Positions 1 through 5,968 of a DNA stretch of 11,220 nucleotides are shown one piece after another. How positions within the stretch are numbered: the stretch's first letter is position 1; every line of letters begins with the position of its first letter. The DNA is from Ichthyophonus hoferi (Eukaryota; Opisthokonta; Ichthyosporea; Ichthyophonida; Ichthyophonidae), in assembly GCA_002751075.1 (NCBI GenBank), contig NAOQ01000009.1:32747-43966 (forward strand), in the 5' to 3' direction. The translations under genes were made by a program, and so were the position numbers. Under the pieces are notes generated by a model. It saw only the letters and a program-made list of their open reading frames with translations. It had not been told where the DNA came from and made no database searches.

Positions 1-84
1 GATAGATTCGTTAATGGAACATCTGTAAGTTATGCCAACAAGATAGCAAAACTAGAGTCAAGATATGATGAGAAAAGAGTATAA
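1..84 (+). CDS. Possible C-terminal tail of an unidentified gene (5' end outside window)
   Basis: Frame 1 is open from the first base to a TAA at 82-84, giving 27 residues that end in KLESRYDEKRV. The composition is charged and balanced, unlike the Ile/Asn/Lys/Phe-rich translations of the AT-rich flanks. An AATAAA hexamer lies at 103-108, a normal distance for a 3' end. No family can be recognised from so short a tail. A GTAAGT at 26-31 could instead be a splice donor, so the last codons may not all be exonic. The reading rests on composition and the poly(A)-like signal only, and chance cannot be excluded for 27 codons. Confidence 0.25.
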   Translation, partial: DRFVNGTSVSYANKIAKLESRYDEKRV

Positions 85-91
85 GGGAAAA

Positions 92-268
92 CAAATGTCT
101 ATAATAAAGGCCCTCGTCGCAGACATTTGCGACACCCCTTGGAGGTGAGGGGATGTGTAAAATTCTACGCACATTCTACAAAGAAATAATGACTCCTAAT
201 ACTACCTAAGGGTCTAGTACACTCTGTACTACATCTTGCTAATGCCCTCAGGATCTCTTTGTATGAGG
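92..268. other. Hairpin-dense GC-richer segment, possibly a structured 3' UTR or RNA
   Basis: Five inverted repeats sit close together in otherwise AT-rich DNA. CAAATGTCT (92-100) pairs with AGACATTTG (121-129). GTCGCA (116-121) pairs with TGCGAC (128-133) and overlaps the first stem, so the two exclude each other. CCCCT (135-139) pairs with AGGGG (148-152). TAGTACA (215-221) pairs perfectly with TGTACTA (225-231) over a CTC loop. CCTCA (246-250) pairs with TGAGG (264-268). The AATAAA at 103-108 lies in the loop of the first stem. Transcription of this stretch is inferred only from its place after the possible stop codon at 84. Confidence 0.3.
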
Positions 269-1383
269 CCCTGCTAATGGTTACTGTTAATGATTATGAT
301 TATCAATGATCATGTTTATATAGTGGTCTTTATCTGATCTTTACTTTCGGGACTAGATTGGCTTCTCGTGATAGTCAACCTCTATGACATTGATTGACTT
401 GATATGATTGAAAGTTATGGGCGGCCCAATCAGAAACAACTGCATTGGCATAATTGGATTATCTATTTGTGACTATTTTAAGAGTTAATGGTGATTCGAT
501 AGGTTGTTCGAATGAGGATTAATAATATATAACATAGGTGGGTTTGTACATATGAATTGAAAAGTAAATTAGCATTTTATATGAACCTTATTGCTTAGTT
601 GCTATCTGTTTAAAAGGCTTAATAAAATAATAAAATAAAATAAAACGAATTAGCGTCGTACTTTAATACGGGTTGGGTGTAAATATGGTTATCTATAGAG
701 CAATAATATTTATTCATAAACCCGAGAACCTCAATGAGAGTTCCCAGTTCTTAAATGAAGAGAAGCATGCACCTTTTATATATTAAGAAGCGTATAATGC
801 TATCTCTATTGTAAATCGTTAATGTTATTAACTAATTAATAGCCTAACCTAGACTATAATATACTAATCTATAGGTGACTACATTGGCACCAGCTTCCTG
901 GCTAAACATAAATTATTCTAAGCAAACAGGAATGCTAAGAGCTATAGGCCTATAATTGTATTAAAATTTACTTATGTTGTATCAAAAAAAAAAAGACATG
1001 AAACAGAAATGATCCAATTTTGGAAAAAAAATATATTACATAAATATGTACTATGACGTAGACATTAGCTCTATTCAAGGTCAGTGAGGTCATGCACATG
1101 TGATCTAGTTTCTAGAAACCAATGACATTATGGATTACGTTAACATTCCAAACACTATTAATTATATCCAATTAGATTGGGGATTGATTTTCAATAATGT
1201 CAAGAAGAAAACAGAACTAATAAGTAATAGCTCTAGTTATAGTTAAACAAGTAGAGTTTACCGCTGGTCTCTTTGTTAGTAAAAGGGATATGCAATTGGT
1301 TTTGGTATTTATTTATATAGCTATAATTATTTATTATTATTAACAATTACTATATTACTATTGCATACTTATTCTAAAGAATG

Positions 1384-1481
1384 GCTGGCATGATATAAAC
1401 CTCTCAGTCAGAGGGCATTTCTTATTATTACAAAATGTCAATTCAAAGGAAACATTTATGATGCAACTACCCTATGCCAGC
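1384..1481. repeat. 98-nt nested inverted repeat (three stems)
   Basis: GCTGGCAT (1384-1391) and ATGCCAGC (1474-1481) are perfect 8-bp complements that enclose two further stems. The inner stems are CCTCT/AGAGG (1400-1404 with 1410-1414) and AAATGT/ACATTT (1433-1438 with 1452-1457). On paper the segment folds as a three-way junction. There is no pol III terminator-like T-run just after it and no family match. It may be a structured RNA, a decayed small transposable element, or chance. Confidence 0.3.
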
Positions 1482-1773
1482 AATATTGTAGCTATATATA
1501 TATAACAAGCCATTTCACATTGTATTTCTTACGTCCAGATAACTCATTGCTTAAGCATATTGTCTAAGACAAATCTAGCAGCTATTATCAATCCCTCTAC
1601 AGTCTTGGAACTCCTAGGGGAAACTAAAGCAGTCCTTATTTGTGTTGGAAAAACTTGGATTTTTGCCATCAATAACGCAATTGTCAAGTAATGGCATCAT
1701 GACCATTTCTATTCAATAGCAACAGGTTCTGTACTTGATTCATTGAGAGTCCCATTGAGCCATCAGCCAACAA

Positions 1774-1840
1774 CTGGCTACCCAACTGACTACGCTCTCC
1801 TAGCTCTGCCAACCTTATGGGTCTAGTTTTCAACTTCTGT
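1774..1840 (+). repeat. Dispersed repeat, copy 1
   Basis: This 67-bp segment matches 3907-3973 in the same orientation at roughly 78% identity by eye, with one single-base gap. Shared blocks include CTGGCT at the left end, CTCTCCTAG in the middle, and CTAGTTTT with CAACTTCT at the right end. Most differences are C/T or A/G transitions. The match fades at both sides, so the full element boundaries are unknown. Confidence 0.6.
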
Positions 1841-2003
1841 CAACCTAGTTGTATAACAAAGATATATATATAGAACATCTGTAATACATGTATGCTAAGA
1901 GTCGCGTTAAACTATCACTTAGTTTGGTATTTCCTCAATTTTAAATAGATATAAATTACAGAGACCGAGACAATCTCTACTTAACTCTAGCAATCTTCCT
2001 AAC

Positions 2004-2318
2004 ATGACCTATTTCCTAATAACTGCCATCAATATATCTTTAGTCTGGGTATTGTGGCACAAGGTAGACCACATTTTACAAATCTTAGAATGTCTGCCAA
2101 CTACCTATGTAAGTCATGTACTGGTCACACTGAAAAGACTTTTAAGCTTTGAGGATAAAATACTAAAAGAAATATTTTATAAACAAAATGAATATGATGG
2201 AGGATAGTTCTATTATCTCCCAGCCAGGAAGAAACGGCTTTATGACATTGACGAGAGCCAGGACCACAGAGTGTTAAATATACAACATAGTGTAGGTTTT
2301 CCTCTCTCATCTTCTTAA
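2004..2318 (+). CDS. Candidate gene fragment, one frame broken by TAG or spliced
   Basis: From the ATG at 2004 the frame is open to a TAG at 2205-2207. It then continues in the same frame through a charged stretch (PARKKRLYDIDESQDHRVLN) to a TAA at 2316-2318. A good donor-like GTAAGT lies at 2109, exactly on a codon boundary, and the TAG itself ends a possible acceptor (GGATAG). Removing 2109-2207 (99 nt) would therefore drop the stop and leave a 71-residue open frame. I do not recognise the protein. It could be a small spliced gene, an internal piece of a larger gene, or a decayed copy. The upstream part is hydrophobic and AT-driven; the downstream part is the more convincing coding signal. 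Confidence 0.22.
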
Positions 2319-2435
2319 TGATGACATTACAGCTTTGTGACATAAACTAGTGTATATTATTTATTTTCATTAGACTATTCAAATATTGAACATTTTAGAA
2401 AATCTATTACTTATAAGCATGTTTTATTATCTGTC

Positions 2436-2555
2436 GGTTACGGCCATACCTAGCAGGAAACACCCCCATCTCGTCCAATCTAGGAAGTTAAACTGCTATG
2501 AGCATGGTTAGTACTACGGTGGGGGACCACGCGGGGATACTATATGTTGCAATCT
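2436..2555 (+). rRNA. 5S ribosomal RNA gene
   Basis: The segment encodes 5S rRNA, the small RNA of the large ribosomal subunit. It opens with GGTTACGGCCATACC, the conserved 5' end, and carries ATCTCGTCCAATC, the GGAAGTTAA A-box region, GGTTAGTAC and the GGGGGACCAC box C region in the right order and spacing. Helix I forms between 2436-2444 and GTTGCAATC (2546-2554) with G-T pairs and one A-C mismatch. Helix II is a perfect TAGCAG/CTGCTA pair (2451-2456 with 2493-2498). The length of about 119-120 nt is normal. Helix V looks weaker than usual. The internal pol III promoter and an immediate T5 terminator argue for a functional gene, although a recent pseudogene cannot be ruled out. Only one copy is present, so it is not part of a tight tandem array here. 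Confidence 0.9.
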
Positions 2556-2559
2556 TTTT
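2555..2559 (+). terminator. RNA polymerase III terminator of the 5S gene
   Basis: Five T residues begin directly after GCAATC, the 3' end of the 5S RNA. A T-run on the coding strand at this place is the usual pol III stop signal. Confidence 0.8.
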
Positions 2560-3215
2560 ATATTTTATTATATACTAAAACTGTAAGGAACCAGAGAGTT
2601 CCATTGGGCTAAAAAGCCGTTTTTGTGATTTAGAGAATTGTAGCTGAGTGTGGTTTGAGATGTCACTGATGACTATGTCACCAACTGAATCTTTTGACCA
2701 TTTCTCTATACGAGACCCCTTTCGGGTGGTCTTATTTATTTTCTTGTCTGGTTGTGAATATGGTGATTCTCCATATTCTTACTTTTAAATAGTGATAGAA
2801 GTCAAGGTGTTAATCTAACAGAAATTTTTCTTAGTAAATAATATTTTCTTTATGTTAACATATGCAGTTATTATATAAGTTAATAAGAAAGAATGCATAA
2901 ATACCAGAACAGAACTCGTGGTTCTTTTTAAGTTTCCAAGAAACCAAGCGAGTGTCCTGCACTTGCGTTTGTGCTTGATTGTTTATTACTTAAGGCGAGA
3001 TTGATTAATTAATTCCAATTAGAATCGATGACATACTAAAGCTCTTTGTTATTGTGCCAATAGCATAGTCGATGGCGCGAGCTTATATAACTTGTAGAAA
3101 CAAAAGGTTGCGCGCTTCAGGGATTAGACGCAGTCAAAAAAAAAATCATGTCTTTTTGATAATATTATTTCATAAAATGTTTGAATATACAATTGGTACT
3201 TTAATTATATTAATC
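2560..3215. other. Intergenic stretch with hairpins downstream of the 5S gene
   Basis: No protein-coding gene is evident. Close to the 5S gene are GGAAC/GTTCC (2587-2591 with 2598-2602) and GGCT/AGCC (2607-2610 with 2615-2618), directly followed by TTTTT at 2620-2624. A GC-rich stem AGACCCC/GGGTGGTCT with one bulged T follows at 2713-2732, then T-rich sequence. At 3084-3090 is a TATATAA motif between two short CpG-rich patches (GGCGCGAGC and TTGCGCGC). At 3134-3159 TCAAAAA pairs with TTTTTGA. These could mark small RNAs, but no known snRNA, snoRNA or tRNA could be identified. Confidence 0.4.
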
Positions 3216-3234
3216 AGGTGAGTAATACTTACCT
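3216..3234. repeat. 19-bp dyad-symmetric site
   Basis: AGGTGAGTAATACTTACCT is a near-perfect palindrome: nine base pairs, one of them G-T, around a central A. Each arm also reads as a consensus 5' splice site outward on its own strand. It stands about 40 bp before the transposase-like fragment. A protein-binding site, a transposon-related repeat, or chance are all possible. Confidence 0.35.
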
Positions 3235-3274
3235 CTTATTTTAACTCCGGTACAATACAATATATTATTTTTGA

Positions 3275-3481
3275 CAACCAATCCAATTGAAAGTGAGGTG
3301 CTTAGATAATTGGTTAGCTAGTTTTAGTCTGGTTCGAAACTGTAAAGATTGCGGATCAGATAACTTGGTTTGACTCGCGGAATACGTACAATGGTTCTGT
3401 CCTACGATTAAGATTTTGGTACCGATTGACGGGAAAATCCGCGACATGTATATATTCAAAAAAGAGTTATATGTTGAATGA
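3275..3481 (+). mobile_element. Relic of a Merlin/ISXO2-like DNA transposase (N-terminal part)
   Basis: One frame runs from 3275 to a TGA at 3479-3481 with a single internal TGA (3371-3373). It reads LDNWLASFSLVRNCKDCGSD (3302-3361), then WFCP (3392-3403), then VPIDGKIRDMYIFKKEL. This order matches the start of eukaryotic ISXO2-like (IS1595-group, Merlin) transposases: a hydrophobic 'xxWLxxxxLlrn' lead-in, a CxxC zinc knuckle, a W-x-C-P element, then a basic 'SxRxGSFFxKSKL'-like segment. The final zinc-binding Cys seems lost. The DDE catalytic domain, expected about 100 residues further on, is not found, so the copy is truncated as well as interrupted. No terminal inverted repeats or target-site duplications were found. 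CpG is locally high compared with the flanks, as expected for inserted coding DNA. The family call comes from motif memory only; a chance frame is the main alternative. Confidence 0.4.
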
Positions 3482-4059
3482 AAGGTGGGAAAATAATTTC
3501 CTTTTAACCAAAAAAATAGACAATACTATAATATAATTCAAATACATTGAGGTGGTAACTACTCGAGAATATAATGTACTGTAATATTTTTAATTATTAA
3601 TATAATGTTTTGTCAAGGAGCTTTATGTTATTATAGGAAGTACTGTAGTGAGAGAATATACAAAAATTTCATTTGGTGCCTTCTTCATTTATTTTTTTGT
3701 TATTGTTAGATATATTAGGTTGTGCAATCTATATGTATGTAAATGTATAATATTTGCTAGCCTGCTTAGAGCTGAAACACTAAGGAAAGTTTTCCAAACC
3801 TTTTAAACAGCGTATAGTAATTTTGAGGTCATGGTAGTCAGCTACCATAACCCCTTCACATAAACAATATGGTGGAAATAAGTAGGGAAAGGCATTGATA
3901 TTTATCCTGGCTGCCTAACTAATTGCTCTCTCCTAGCCATATTAACCTTGTAGGCCTAGTTTTTCAACTTCTAGTTTTTTTAGTAATAATTTTTTTTCTG
4001 TGCCTTTCTCTACTCCATGCATGCCAGGTTACATATTAAAATACCCCCTAAGTCGATAC
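3482..4059. other. AT-rich intergenic stretch
   Basis: Apart from the second copy of the dispersed repeat (3907-3973), nothing recognisable was seen. No continuation of the transposase-like frame and no DDE-type motif could be found. Long T runs occur near 3690 and at 3974-4000. Confidence 0.5.
3907..3973 (+). repeat. Dispersed repeat, copy 2
   Basis: This is the partner of 1774-1840, a direct repeat of about 67 bp lying roughly 2.1 kb away. The two copies share CTGGCT, CTCTCCTAG and CTAGTTTT/CAACTTCT blocks and differ mainly by transitions. A short interspersed or decayed transposable element is likely, but neither copy has visible ends. Confidence 0.6.
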
Positions 4060-4690
4060 TGCTTCAATTATAAATATAATTCTCACGCAAAAATAGAAGA
4101 TAATGCAAACTCTATTTTTAAATCAATTTATGAACGCCTGCACATGCTTTTTTGTATTAAAATAAATAAAATACCTAATATTAATAAGTCAGTCTAATTT
4201 TTAAGACGTTCTAATAGGTTAAAAACCTCTTGAAAATCACAATTATACAGTGAGCCCTTCAATTGTGCTACTCTTGAATTTTAATGATAATGCAATATTT
4301 ATAAGTCAGTATAGTTTTGAATAAGTGGATCTGCAAATGCTTTTTTACATTTAAAAAATAAAATACCTGGCATCCGCATGTCAGTCTAATTTTAATAAGA
4401 CGTTCTAATAGGTTAAAAACCTCTTGAAAATCACAATAATACAGTGAGCCCTTCATTTGTGCTATTTTTGAATTTTAATATTATGATAGTGCGATATTTA
4501 TAAATCAGTATAGTTTGGAATAAGAGGATCTGCAAATGCATTTTTGTATTAAAAAAATAAAATACCAGATATTAATAAGTCGATCTAATGCTAATAAAAC
4601 GTTCTGATAGGTTAAAATCCTCTATTGCAAATCACAATCGTATAGTGCCTTCAATTATGCTATTCTTGAATTATAATGGTAATACGACAG
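4060..4690 (+). repeat. Tandem array of about 195-bp units (about 3.2 copies)
   Basis: The anchor CTGCAAATGC (or CTGCACATGC) recurs at 4138, 4331 and 4530. GACGTTCTAATAGGTTAAAA or a close variant recurs at 4205, 4399 and 4598. These give periods of 193-199 bp. Two nearly complete units (4138-4330, 4331-4529) are flanked by a partial left unit from about 4060 and a partial right unit ending near 4690. The best-conserved block (4205-4270 against 4399-4464) differs at about 2 of 66 positions; the outer copies are more diverged. Within the block, AGGTT-AAA-AACCT forms a small hairpin in the two inner copies and is weakened in the last. It looks like a short satellite array. Any open frames across it arise from the repeat and are not genes. 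Confidence 0.8.
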
Positions 4691-5968
4691 CACAACTGAA
4701 TAATAACACTATTGCTTAGGTGTTTCTGAATATGTCAAATCGAAAATATAATGTTTGTTGAAAATGCTCTTCATATATGAGCAAGTAATTTGATTGTATT
4801 TCATTGGTATATGGTGAGCCAGATTTTCTAATTCACACGAAAAGACGATCGTCAACTACACAATTACAACCAACCAATCCAGAGACAGGCAAGATAAGTC
4901 CCGTAATAAAGAGTTGACTTTTAAAAAAATTCAACAAGACGATAACCAGGAGTCAGATCAATAGTGTAATAATATATATGTATTCTATTGTACATAACCT
5001 ATTAGATGAAAACATAATTACCATTTATTTGTTTTTCATTTCACTCTTAATATTGTTAATTATAACTTCATTCATATCAATTTGTGAGGCGAGCTTACCT
5101 TTCCTCCACACGTATTGGCTATCAGTATCCATCCGATGGCCCTGCAGAATTCATTATAACATGAGATTATTTGTCCACATCTTTAGTGCCAATGCCATTT
5201 TTGCTAAAGTTGAAATCCCAATTTTCAAATTGTATATTATATTATTATTCTTATATTATTATATTATTATTTATATTATTATATTAAGTTAAGTTTAGCC
5301 TTCATTAATTTGTGAATATAGATTAGCGAGATTTTTTTGGGAACCAAATACAGGATTTGTCTCAATTGAGTTGGCGTTTCCTCTGGTAGAATAAGAAAAC
5401 TCGTTTATCAGACTGTACACGATGTCTTTGGCTGGTCGATTTTTAAGTTTGCTTTCTTTCAGGTATTCATTTTTTAAAAAGGAAGCTCTGTGTGTTTATA
5501 CCTAATTAGCATCTTGGGTGCAGTAAAAATCCGGTTAAATTGAATATTTTAATTTTATAATGATTAATACAAATAAAAAAGATTGTCCAAATTACATTAT
5601 AAGAGAGGGAAGGAAAATGATAATGAAAGTCTCCCAGAATCCAGTACAAACAGATTGAGTGGGCCATGTCTCCGCCTACCTCTATACAGTGTTTATCGAC
5701 TTAGTCACATACCATTTAAGATGAATAATATTTCAATGTTTGCACTGGAATTGTAGTAAGACGCCAATATGTGGGTGGTTATCCTTCTATGCGCATACTT
5801 TGATCTAGATCATAGTATTAGTAGTTTTTAATCAAAAAATGTTATCATACGCGGCTGCAGTACTTAAGTAAGGAAAAAAGTTACATAAAACATTCAGAAT
5901 ACACACTGTGTTACGAAATAATCGTGTTGTTTAAACACTTAACTATCGGCTCAGCCCAATCATAAAGT
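4691..5968. other. Intergenic stretch before the protease gene
   Basis: An open frame of 104 codons (4978-5292) is hydrophobic and ends by reading through an ATT microsatellite, so it is probably not a gene. A 31-codon coding-like frame at 5370-5462 (containing LVYQTVHDVFGWSIFKFAFF) ends exactly at CAG followed by GTATTC, a plausible donor. A stop-to-stop frame without a clear start covers about 5576-5757. Just upstream of the protease start are two small dyads, ACACA-C-TGTGT (5901-5911) and GTGTT/AACAC around GTTTAAAC (5924-5938). No convincing promoter was identified. Confidence 0.4.
5226..5286. repeat. ATT/TATTA-rich microsatellite
   Basis: Imperfect TTATTA and TATATTATT units repeat for about 60 bp with almost no C or G. 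It lies within the spurious hydrophobic frame at 4978-5292. Confidence 0.7.

Larger units (their letters stand above)
269..2003. other. AT-rich intergenic stretch without a firm gene
   Basis: No recognisable gene lies here. On the minus strand 472-353, a 39-codon open frame follows an acceptor-like AAAATAG and contains MQLFLIGPPITFNHI; it looks coding but matches no family I can name. A short hairpin at 726-743 pairs GAAC/GTTC and CTC/GAG. A nested inverted repeat (1384-1481) and one copy of a dispersed repeat (1774-1840) are listed separately. Short A, T and TA runs occur throughout. Confidence 0.5.

Noticed and set aside
2581-2630. Spliced-leader RNA gene next to 5S (GTAAGG donor, hairpins, GTTTTTGTG like an Sm site)
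   Set aside because: No conserved leader could be matched, and the protease start is adequately explained by its own ATG. One locus is not enough to claim trans-splicing.
3223-3275. ATACTTACCT, ACTCCGG and ATTTTTGA in order, suggesting U1 snRNA
   Set aside because: The spacing is far too short for U1, the stem-loops are missing, and ACTTACCT is explained by the local palindrome.
3331-3340. GGTTCGAAAC, like a tRNA T-arm or pol III B box
   Set aside because: No five-pair T stem forms around it, no anticodon or acceptor stem is present, and it falls inside the transposase-like frame.
4978-5292. 104-codon hydrophobic open frame that might be a membrane protein
   Set aside because: Its last part is a translated ATT microsatellite and the rest is AT-driven Ile/Leu/Tyr. 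No motif or conserved-looking segment was seen.
5422-5462. MSLAGRFLSLLSF reading as a signal-peptide first exon of the protease
   Set aside because: Joining it to an acceptor upstream of 5969 gives a frame that stops early, and the protease already has its own signal peptide.
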